Assembly: GCA_938010655.1 (NCBI GenBank)
Contig: CALLVA010000077.1
Coordinates: 1-40,553, forward strand
From: an uncultured Parvularculaceae bacterium
Lineage (GTDB): Bacteria > Pseudomonadota > Alphaproteobacteria > Caulobacterales > Parvularculaceae
Reading direction: 5' to 3'
Length of the DNA stretch: 40,553 bases
Position 1 is the first letter of the stretch; every line of letters starts with the position of its first letter. Both the position numbers and the translations under genes were made by a program. A model generated the notes under the pieces. It was not told the DNA's origin. It saw nothing but the letters and a program-made list of their open reading frames with translations, and did not search any database. Below, one piece after another: positions 29,402 through 36,436 of the stretch.

Positions 29402-30172
29402 ATGCTAGAATTTATCCTTGAGCGGTATAATTATTGGATCAGCATCTGCTTGATGTTGACCGGGCTCTATATCGTGATCAGTCGCGGCAATCTCGTGAAA
29501 ACTCTGATTGGCCTCAATCTGTTTCAAACCTCTGTGTTCATCTTCTATATTTCGATCGGCAAAATTGCCGGGGCGACGGCGCCGATCTTGCTCAAGCAGG
29601 ACCAAAAAGGCGGGCATCATGGCGATGGCCACGGCGGTGAACATGACGGCGACCACGGCGATGGCCATAGCGAAAAAGCGGCCCATGGGGACCATGCAGA
29701 CGCCGCTCACGCTAGCAAAGATTACCCAGCAGGCAGCAATGATTTAAACGCTGTTGCTGGCAGCGGTACCGATCATGAGAATGCTGATCACGATGCCCTG
29801 CACGGCGTGGCTGATCATGCTGGCGCGGGCAATAGTGTATTGGTGGAAACAAAATCTGCCAATGACGGCTATGGTGTTGAGACCCATACTGATCTTCATG
29901 CTGGCCCAGAAACTCATACTGAAGCAGCCGATGCGACAGTAGGGGTGGCGTCAAAAGCCTATGATTTGGCTGACGTTGTTTATACCAATCCTTTGCCCCA
30001 TGTCTTGATTCTCACAGCGATTGTGGTGGGCGTTGCGACAACGGCGGTGGGCTTGTCCCTCGCGGTTCGGATACGTGAAGCTTATGGCACAATTGAAGAA
30101 GATGAATTGGAAATGGCGGATCTGAAAGCAGAATTTGGCGATGATCTTGAAGCTGATGGAGTGATCGCCTGA
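29402..30172 (+). CDS. mrpC: cation/H+ antiporter subunit C (MrpC/NuoK type) with His-rich insertion
   Basis: NuoK-like subunit with three helices: SICLMLTGLYIVIS (14-27), LIGLNLFQTSVFIFYISIG (35-53) and PHVLILTAIVVGVATTAVGLSLAVR (199-223). Family members are usually little over 110 residues, while this one has 256. About 120 residues (66-186) between helices 2 and 3 form a His/Asp/Gly/Ala-rich insertion with 16 His, in patterns such as GHHGDGHGGEHDGDHGDGH. By analogy with NuoK topology this loop faces the periplasm, so it could bind divalent metals or buffer protons; that is inference. An acidic C-terminal tail is also present. The reading frame is intact, with TM3 and the next gene's TGATG overlap in place, so it is not a frameshift artefact. 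Confidence 0.9.
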   Translation: MLEFILERYNYWISICLMLTGLYIVISRGNLVKTLIGLNLFQTSVFIFYISIGKIAGATAPILLKQDQKGGHHGDGHGGEHDGDHGDGHSEKAAHGDHADAAHASKDYPAGSNDLNAVAGSGTDHENADHDALHGVADHAGAGNSVLVETKSANDGYGVETHTDLHAGPETHTEAADATVGVASKAYDLADVVYTNPLPHVLILTAIVVGVATTAVGLSLAVRIREAYGTIEEDELEMADLKAEFGDDLEADGVIA

Positions 30173-31704
30173 TGGAGCATTTCTTCTCGCAATTGCCGGT
30201 GTTGCCGATTGTTACACCGATGATCCTTGCGCCTTTCGCATTGCTTATGCCAGCGGGTCGGACCCCATGGCTCTGGGCCACCCTTGTGAGCTGGGTGACA
30301 TTTTTCCTCTGCCTCTTATTGCTAGAACGCGTCTGGCTTGATGGGGTAATGGATTATAATATGGGTGACTGGAAAGTGCCCTTCGGGATCGCCTATCATA
30401 TTGATCTATCCAATGCGCTGGTGATGACTTTGGTCTCCGGCATGGCAGCTGTGGTTTTTCCATATTCGCTACGCAGCGTCGAATCTGAGATTGATATTCG
30501 TCAGACCCCGGCCTTTTATACAGCTTTGATGATCTGCATGACTGGCTTGCTTGGGGTGACGGCCACAGGCGACGCCTTCAATGTTTTCGTCTTCCTCGAA
30601 GTGTCTTCCCTCGCGACTTATGCGTTGGTGGCTATGGGCGCGCGCCATGATCGCCGGGCTTTAACAGCGGCATTTAACTATCTGGTGATGGGCACCCTCG
30701 GCGCGACCTTCTTCGTGATCGGCATTGGCCTGCTTTATCAAGCGACAGGCACGCTGAATATGCTGAATATGCATGATCGGTTGGTCGAACTTGAAAGCGG
30801 CAATCGTTCTGTGCAAGCAGGTTTTGCCTTTATCATTACAGGCATTGGCTTGAAATTGGCGATGGTGCCGGTTCATCTCTGGTTGCCGAATGCATACACA
30901 TTTGCGCCATCTGCGATTACAGCGTTCCTCGCGGCGTCTGCCACGAAAGTCGCCGTCTATGTGATGCTGCGCTTTATCTTCTCGGTCTTCGGAGTTCAAT
31001 TTGATTTCCTCAATGTCGCGCTAAACGGTTTCTTGCTGCTCGGTTTGGTGGGCATGGTCTATGCTTCTTTCGTTGCGGTCTTCCGGGATGATGTGAAGCA
31101 ATTGCTGGCTTATTCTTCGGTCGCACAGATCGGCTATATGCTGCTCGGAATTTCCATTGGCACTGTCGATGGTGTCAGTGCGTCGCTGGTGCATTTATTC
31201 AATCATGGCTTGATGAAAGCAGCATTGTTCATGTCTGTCGGCTGTGTGATGTTGCGGGTTGGCTCGCATCAATTGAAAGATTATTCAGGCCTCGCCCGGC
31301 AAATGCCATGGACCACATGGGCTTTCGTGATTTCCGGCTTGAGCCTTGTGGGCGTGCCCGGCACGGCAGGCTTTATTTCCAAGCTCATGTTGATGCGCGC
31401 GGCTCTTAATATTGAAACCAATATTCCTTTCGTATCCGGTGGTTTGGTCATCGCGATTATTCTGTTCAGCTCATTGCTCGCAGTGATCTATGTGGGCCGC
31501 ATTCTTTTCACGCTGATCCTTGGACCTGTCTCTGAATATGCGACCCATGTGAAAGAAGCGCCTGCATCCATGTTGGTCCCGATTTATATTATGGTGGCGG
31601 CGAATATCTGGTTTGGTTTGCAAAGTAGTGTCTTGGTCAATGTCGCGGTGAAAGCGGCACAAACCTTAGACCCCGGTGGCTTTGGTTTGGGGGGGGCATA
31701 TTAA
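30172..31704 (+). CDS. mrpD: antiporter subunit D (MrpD/NuoN-like), first of three
   Basis: A 510-residue, many-helix proton-pumping-type subunit of the NuoL/M/N family. Key sites are Glu in VFLEVSSLATYALV (about 142), Lys in GIGLKLAMVPVHLWLPNAY (about 225) and Lys in AASATKVAVYVML. HDLF-like FNHGLMKAALFM follows near 340. This is the MrpD/MbhH equivalent, directly behind mrpC as expected. Start overlaps mrpC (TGATG) and stop overlaps the next gene (TAATG). Confidence 0.92.
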   Translation: MEHFFSQLPVLPIVTPMILAPFALLMPAGRTPWLWATLVSWVTFFLCLLLLERVWLDGVMDYNMGDWKVPFGIAYHIDLSNALVMTLVSGMAAVVFPYSLRSVESEIDIRQTPAFYTALMICMTGLLGVTATGDAFNVFVFLEVSSLATYALVAMGARHDRRALTAAFNYLVMGTLGATFFVIGIGLLYQATGTLNMLNMHDRLVELESGNRSVQAGFAFIITGIGLKLAMVPVHLWLPNAYTFAPSAITAFLAASATKVAVYVMLRFIFSVFGVQFDFLNVALNGFLLLGLVGMVYASFVAVFRDDVKQLLAYSSVAQIGYMLLGISIGTVDGVSASLVHLFNHGLMKAALFMSVGCVMLRVGSHQLKDYSGLARQMPWTTWAFVISGLSLVGVPGTAGFISKLMLMRAALNIETNIPFVSGGLVIAIILFSSLLAVIYVGRILFTLILGPVSEYATHVKEAPASMLVPIYIMVAANIWFGLQSSVLVNVAVKAAQTLDPGGFGLGGAY

Positions 31705-33203
31705 TGTTTGATGTTCTCAATCCCCAAACCGCAATGCTCATTGCGCTCTTGCTGCCTTTTGCGGGTCTGTTCGGTATTAAGTTTTTCGGCGAGCGTATGC
31801 CCAATGGGCGCGAAGCGACAACGCTAATCACAGGCCTTGTGGTTTTATATTGTGTGCTGACGGTTTTCACGGCGACAGCCAATGATGTGCCTATTCGCTT
31901 AGAGCTTCTTGAGATTATGCCGGGCATGGCGCTGGCGTTTGAAGTGGAGCGCCTCGGGGCGATGTTTGCCCTGATCGCCAGTGGTCTTTGGGTCGTTAAT
32001 TCGCTCTATTCCATTGGCTATATGCGCGGCACAACAGAAAAATGCCAGACGCGCTTTTATATGTGTTTCGCGGTGGCAATTTCTGCAGCCATTGGGGCAG
32101 CCTATGCCGCCAATTTGCTGACGCTCTTTTTGTTCTATGAAGTGCTGACGCTCTCGACCTTTCCTTTGGTCACACATAAAGGCGACGAGAATGCCCGTCG
32201 CGGCGGCACGGTCTATCTTGGAATTTTGCTCGGCACGTCCATCGGTCTTTTCTTACCTGCCGTCGTACTCACCTACGCGATCACTGGCGGCAATGGGGAT
32301 TTCGTCCTCGGGGGGATTTTGCAAGAGCATCGCGCTGCGACGGATCTTGTCATTGGCGTTCTCTTATTGCTCTTTGCCTATGGCATCGGCAAAGCGGCCT
32401 TGATGCCGATCCATCCTTGGCTGCCCAATGCGATGGTCGCCCCGACGCCTGTTTCTGCCTTCTTGCATGCGGTGGCTGTGGTGAAAGCGGGCGTGTTCGC
32501 CTTGTTGAAAGTCGCGGTTTATATTTTCGGGATTGATTATCTCAAAGAAATCCCGATGCATGAAGTCATTATGTGGCTCGCCGCAGGGTCGATCTTGCTG
32601 GCCTCTGCTATTGCCATGACCAAGGATAATCTGAAAGCGCGCCTCGCTTATTCCACCGTGTCCCAACTATCTTATGTGACCCTGGGCGCCATGATGGCGA
32701 CCTCTATGGGGGCGATGGGCGCAGGGCTTCAAATCGCGGCTCATGCTTTGGGCAAGATGACCTTGTTTATGTGCGCGGGCGCGATTTATGTGGCGCATCA
32801 TAAGGCGTTGATTTCGCAAATGCGTGGCCTTGGCCGCCAAATGCCATTTACGTTTATGGCGTTTTTGATTGGGGCTTGTTCGATCATCGGCTTGCCGCCG
32901 CTTGCTGGATCATGGCCGAAATTTTTCTTGCTCTGGGGCGCGGCAGATGCAGGCCAGCAAATTCTCTTTGCGGTGCTGATCGTCTCTTCCCTGATGAATA
33001 TCATCTATCTGCTCACACCGATTATTCGCGGGTTCATGGACCCACGTCCTGAAGATGTCGGCAAGGGTATTTCTGAAGCACCGCTCTTCTGCTTGGTCCC
33101 TGCATGGATCACGGCAACAGGCTGTCTCATTCTTTTCTTCAACACAGATGCACTGGTCACTTATTTGACGCCAGTCTTCGGCCAGATCAGCATAGGGGGC
33201 TAA
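31704..33203 (+). CDS. antiporter subunit D-family protein (NuoL/M-like), second of three
   Basis: A 499-residue multi-helix membrane protein of the same proton-antiporter-like family. It carries LFLFYEVLTLSTFPLVTHKG (Glu in TM5), GIGKAALMPIHPWLPNAM (Lys in TM7), AVAVVKAGVFALLK (Lys in TM8) and HALGKMTLFMCAGA. The motifs are closer to the NuoL/NuoM or MrpA N-terminal side than to the preceding MrpD; I leave the subunit letter open. Gaps to neighbours: 1-base overlap before, 4 bases after. Confidence 0.88.
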   Translation: MFDVLNPQTAMLIALLLPFAGLFGIKFFGERMPNGREATTLITGLVVLYCVLTVFTATANDVPIRLELLEIMPGMALAFEVERLGAMFALIASGLWVVNSLYSIGYMRGTTEKCQTRFYMCFAVAISAAIGAAYAANLLTLFLFYEVLTLSTFPLVTHKGDENARRGGTVYLGILLGTSIGLFLPAVVLTYAITGGNGDFVLGGILQEHRAATDLVIGVLLLLFAYGIGKAALMPIHPWLPNAMVAPTPVSAFLHAVAVVKAGVFALLKVAVYIFGIDYLKEIPMHEVIMWLAAGSILLASAIAMTKDNLKARLAYSTVSQLSYVTLGAMMATSMGAMGAGLQIAAHALGKMTLFMCAGAIYVAHHKALISQMRGLGRQMPFTFMAFLIGACSIIGLPPLAGSWPKFFLLWGAADAGQQILFAVLIVSSLMNIIYLLTPIIRGFMDPRPEDVGKGISEAPLFCLVPAWITATGCLILFFNTDALVTYLTPVFGQISIGG

Positions 33204-33207
33204 CGCG

Positions 33208-33546
33208 ATGGATCATCACGATATTAAGCCGGAAGAAATGAGCTGGTTTGAAAAGCCCGGCTCTATCAAATTAATGTGGATCATCTTGATCGGACTTTGC
33301 GTGCTGAGCGCCGTTGCGGGCGTTGTCGCCAGCTTCATGCATTTGATGCACCCTTATACAATCGCCGATAAATTCCCTGTCTTTTATGGTGTCTATGGCT
33401 TTGCCGCTTTCATGTTCATCGTGCTAGCGGGTCAGCATTTGCGCAAAATTCTGATGCGCGACGAAGATTATTATGACACGGCGCAAGAGCGCATGACCCG
33501 CGAAGAAATTGAAGATGCGGCAACGCAAGAGGAGGGCAATCAATGA
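33208..33546 (+). CDS. small two-helix membrane protein of the antiporter operon
   Basis: A 112-residue protein with two hydrophobic segments (IKLMWIILIGLCVLSAVAGVVASF, about 20-43, and VFYGVYGFAAFMFIVLAGQHL, about 58-78), a His-containing N-terminus and an acidic C-terminal tail. I know no named family. Its place between two antiporter-like subunits and its ATGA overlap with the next gene argue for an accessory subunit or assembly factor of this complex. Confidence 0.8.
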   Translation: MDHHDIKPEEMSWFEKPGSIKLMWIILIGLCVLSAVAGVVASFMHLMHPYTIADKFPVFYGVYGFAAFMFIVLAGQHLRKILMRDEDYYDTAQERMTREEIEDAATQEEGNQ

Positions 33547-35315
33547 GTGTTGATCCGTTCTTGCCTTCAAACCTTTCGCCGGGCGTCATCCTTATTCTTG
33601 TTGGTTTATTTGTCGGCTTTTTGCCGGGCAAATCCGTTAGAGGTCTTGTCTCGCTTGGGGCTGTGGCCGTGGCGATCTTGCACCTCTTATCATATGGCTC
33701 TGCCCCCATGGGCGCCCCTGTCCTGCATGGGGTTGGCGAAATATTCGGCCTTGAGACGATTAGTGTCAGGATTGACAAATTAGGCATTATCTTTGCCCTG
33801 ATCTTCTTAATCGCTGCGGGGATCAATGCGATTTATGGCTGGCTCCACGCGACCCGTGTCGAGGTGTCCACTGGCTTGGTCTATGCGGGCGCTGCCGTTG
33901 CCGGGGCTTTAGCGGGGGATTTCCTCACGCTCTTTATCTATTGGGAACTCGCCGCGCTTTCTTCTGTCTTCATCGTTTGGGCAGGCGGCTCTCATGCTTC
34001 CTTCAAAGCGGGCATTCGCTATCTCGTCGTTCAAGTCCTGTCTGGTCTCTTGCTGCTTTGTGGCATTGTGATGCGCATTTCAGATGGGCAGGGGATCTAT
34101 TTTGGGGATCTGAGCTTATTTGACCAAGAAGGGCAGATGATCCTTTCATCGCTCCTGATCTTGATTGCCTTTGGCATTAAAGCAGCCTTCCCGTTCTTGC
34201 ATAATTGGCTGCAAGATTCTTATCCAAAAGCCACAGCCGTTGGCGCGGTGATGCTCTCCGCTTTCACCACCAAATTGGCGGTTTATACATTGGCGCGGTC
34301 TTTCGCAGGCACAGAAGTGTTGATTTATATCGGCGCGACCATGACGATCTTCCCGGTCTTCTTTGCGCTGATTGAAAATGATTTACGTAAAGTGCTGGCC
34401 TATTCCCTCAATAACCAAGTGGGTTTCATGGTCTGCGCAGTGGGCATCGGCACGGAACTCGCGATTAATGGCGCAGCCGCCCATGCTTTTGTGCACATTA
34501 TTTATAAAGCGCTGCTCTTCATGAGTATGGGGGCCGTGTTGGTCCGCACGGGCACGGCCAAGGCAACTGAGCTTGGGGGCTTACATAAATCCATGCCCTG
34601 GACGACGATTTTTTGTATCATTGGCGCGATGTCGATTTCCGCCTTCCCGCTCTTTTCGGGGTTTGTTGCAAAATCTTTGATCGTTTCTGCCGCGGCAAAA
34701 GAACATATTTTTCTCATCTGGGGCGTGTTGATTTTCGCCTCCGCGGGTGTGCTGGAACATTCAGGAATCAAAATTCCGTATTTCGCTTTCTTCGCCCATG
34801 ATCAATTCGCGCCGTCCAAAACCGGCAAGCCGCGGCCAAAAGAAGCGCCGATGCCAATGTTGATTGCGATGGGGATCGCGGCTTTCTTATGTATTGCTGT
34901 GGGGGTCTTCCCCGGGGCGCTCTATTCTTTGCTGCCATATGATGTGAAATATCAGCCTTATACAGTGGATCATGTGGTCACGCAGATGCAGCTCTTATTA
35001 TTTGCGATTCTGGCCTTTGGTTTGTTGATCCGCTTCAAGCTTTATCCGGCTGAAATTCGATCGCAAAACCTTGATACCGATTGGCTATATCGTGTGCCCG
35101 GCAAGGGCATGCTGATGGGGCTTGTAGGCGGGATTGCCTTACTTTGGCAAAATATTTGGACAACGCTGCAACGCTTCTTCGCGTGGTGGGTCCGAAGATT
35201 ATATGCGACCCATGGTCCAGAAGGGGCGTTGGCGCGCTCTTTCCCGATTGGGTTCATGGCTTTAATGACAGCTGTGCTTCTGGCGATTGCGCTGGTCATG
35301 ACGCTCATCGTCTAA
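33543..35315 (+). CDS. antiporter subunit D-family protein (NuoL/M/N-like), third of three
   Basis: A 590-residue multi-helix subunit with TLFIYWELAALSSVFIVWAG (Glu), AFGIKAAFPFLHNWLQDSYP (Lys), SAFTTKLAVYTLAR (Lys) and HAFVHIIYKALLFMSMGAV. It is about 80 residues longer than the other two, with a C-terminal extension that includes extra helices (about 475-590; KGMLMGLVGGIALLWQNIWTT and a final hydrophobic helix). It ends the operon; a strong terminator follows 25 bases later. The sequence is related to MrpD, but the exact ion specificity cannot be read. Confidence 0.88.
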   Translation: MSVDPFLPSNLSPGVILILVGLFVGFLPGKSVRGLVSLGAVAVAILHLLSYGSAPMGAPVLHGVGEIFGLETISVRIDKLGIIFALIFLIAAGINAIYGWLHATRVEVSTGLVYAGAAVAGALAGDFLTLFIYWELAALSSVFIVWAGGSHASFKAGIRYLVVQVLSGLLLLCGIVMRISDGQGIYFGDLSLFDQEGQMILSSLLILIAFGIKAAFPFLHNWLQDSYPKATAVGAVMLSAFTTKLAVYTLARSFAGTEVLIYIGATMTIFPVFFALIENDLRKVLAYSLNNQVGFMVCAVGIGTELAINGAAAHAFVHIIYKALLFMSMGAVLVRTGTAKATELGGLHKSMPWTTIFCIIGAMSISAFPLFSGFVAKSLIVSAAAKEHIFLIWGVLIFASAGVLEHSGIKIPYFAFFAHDQFAPSKTGKPRPKEAPMPMLIAMGIAAFLCIAVGVFPGALYSLLPYDVKYQPYTVDHVVTQMQLLLFAILAFGLLIRFKLYPAEIRSQNLDTDWLYRVPGKGMLMGLVGGIALLWQNIWTTLQRFFAWWVRRLYATHGPEGALARSFPIGFMALMTAVLLAIALVMTLIV

Positions 35316-35340
35316 TTTGCTGGATAAAATGCTGTAATTT

Positions 35341-35371
35341 ACCCGCCTGACGTGTATCAGGCGGGTTTTTT
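35341..35371 (+). terminator. intrinsic terminator of the antiporter operon
   Basis: A perfect 10-bp stem ACCCGCCTGA / TCAGGCGGGT with loop CGTGTA and a T6 run. It begins 26 bases after the stop of the last antiporter gene. Confidence 0.95.
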
Positions 35372-35449
35372 AACGCGTATTGGCGCCTATTCAGAATTCA
35401 TTAATCGTATGTTCGTCGCGTGTTCTTTTTTTTAATCATTTTAAGTATT

Positions 35450-35487
35450 TTATCCCCACCCCATAAGCCTGTGGCATTATGGGGGTG
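35450..35487. promoter_or_regulatory. DnaA-box-like site and overlapping inverted repeat
   Basis: TTATCCCCA (35450-35458) differs at one base from the DnaA box TTATCCACA. It overlaps the left arm of an inverted repeat, CACCCCATAA (35457-35466) and TTATGGGGGTG (35477-35487), with one bulge. Both lie 45-85 bases before a gene encoding a DnaA domain-IV-like protein, so autoregulation is possible. No T-run follows, so it is not a terminator. Confidence 0.4.
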
Positions 35488-35532
35488 CGGAGATATCGAA
35501 ATGGTTGCTTGGATTAAAGGGGGTGCCGACCG

Positions 35533-35997
35533 ATGGAGATGTCTACTAACTTGCGCCAGGGTCATGCCTGGCAGGAGGCTTGTGTGCATGCCACACAGGA
35601 AATTGTTGCGGAGGCTTTTGAAGTATCAACGAGGAGTTTAACAGCTGCGGGTCGTTCAAGAGCGAATATTTCAATGGCGCGGCAGACGGCGATGTATCTA
35701 AAACATATTGTCTGTTGCCTGCCATTGGCCACTATTGCGCGGATCTATAAGCGGGACCGCACAACAGTTGGATATGCCATAAGGAAAATCGAAGATATGC
35801 GAGATGAAGCTGCCTTTGATACTTTAGTGCATAAAATTGAACAAAAGTTGCAGCGCCGTTTGGAAGCCTTGGAATTTCAAATGTTGCTGGATCAAAAATC
35901 GACTTATGTCGTGCCGGAAACGAAGATGTTGCCGGTGGAAGAGATAGCTGCTTATGAGGACAGTAATGTCACTTTTGTGCAGTTCGGGGGCCGCTAA
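35533..35997 (+). CDS. stand-alone DnaA domain-IV-like helix-turn-helix protein
   Basis: A 154-residue protein whose central part (about 44-110: ISMARQTAMYLKHIVCCLP, LATIARIYKRDRTTVGYAIRKIE) matches the C-terminal DNA-binding domain IV of DnaA. In particular, RDRTTVGYAIRKI corresponds to the RDHTTV signature that reads the DnaA box. His in the signature is replaced by Arg. There is no AAA+ ATPase domain, so it cannot be an initiator by itself; a regulator that competes for DnaA-box-like sites is plausible. An AAAGGGGG Shine-Dalgarno lies 9 bases before the ATG. It has its own terminator and appears monocistronic. The C-terminal 40 residues are not recognised. Confidence 0.85.
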   Translation: MEMSTNLRQGHAWQEACVHATQEIVAEAFEVSTRSLTAAGRSRANISMARQTAMYLKHIVCCLPLATIARIYKRDRTTVGYAIRKIEDMRDEAAFDTLVHKIEQKLQRRLEALEFQMLLDQKSTYVVPETKMLPVEEIAAYEDSNVTFVQFGGR

Positions 35998-36028
35998 ATA
36001 TAGGGGGGGTGCCTGTCCATCACATATG

Positions 36029-36063
36029 AGCGGCGCTGGAGTTTTTTCAGCGCCGCTTTTTTT
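36029..36063 (+). terminator. intrinsic terminator after the DnaA-like gene
   Basis: A perfect 10-bp stem AGCGGCGCTG / CAGCGCCGCT with a 9-base loop and a T7 run, about 30 bases after the stop at 35997. Confidence 0.95.
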
Positions 36064-36197
36064 GTATTTTTTTTGACCAAAAGCCGCTTACGAAACGATC
36101 TCTTTTTAACCATGCGCGGACAGATGCGTGGCGCACTGTTTGCGCACAAATTAACGCTCTATTAACCAAAAAGTTGTGCAATCGGGATAACTTCATA

Positions 36198-36235
36198 TTG
36201 ACGAAAACGACCACTCTAATCACTATATGTTGTGT
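36198..36235 (+). promoter_or_regulatory. nrdA promoter overlapped by an NrdR-box-like palindrome
   Basis: TTGACG (36198-36203) is a good -35. TCACTATATGTTGTGT (36220-36235) agrees with the NrdR-box consensus acaCwAtATaTwGtgt at 14 of 16 positions and covers the expected -10 region (TATAT). NrdR boxes usually come in pairs about 31 bases apart. Only a poor partner (start at about 36190) can be seen. The site is about 190 bases before nrdA, leaving a long leader. Confidence 0.6.
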
Positions 36236-36361
36236 TGAGGGGCAATATTTCGGCTTTTCAACACCCCAAAAGAGCTCATAAAACACCGTTTCGACTCATG
36301 TAAAAGATGTATGTGAGATATGCGTGTTTCGCGCTGTTTTGCTGGGGAAGAGAGACACGAA

Positions 36362-36436
36362 ATGAGACCCTGGCTTTGGGCCAATAAATTTGATCGATAT
36401 TATTCGATGTTGAGGGATGGAAGACTATGTCACTGA
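36362..36436 (+). CDS. possible 24-residue leader ORF overlapping the nrdA start
   Basis: An ATG at 36362 opens a 24-codon frame whose TGA lies 10 bases inside nrdA in another frame. GGGGAAG about 12 bases upstream could serve as a weak Shine-Dalgarno. The peptide (starting MRPWLWANKFDRYY) matches nothing I know. It may provide translational coupling or be chance. Confidence 0.2.
   Translation: MRPWLWANKFDRYYSMLRDGRLCH

Noticed and set aside
35401-35589. Minus-strand ORF of 62 residues before the DnaA-like gene
   Set aside because: Lies across the regulatory inverted repeat and gene start; no supporting features.
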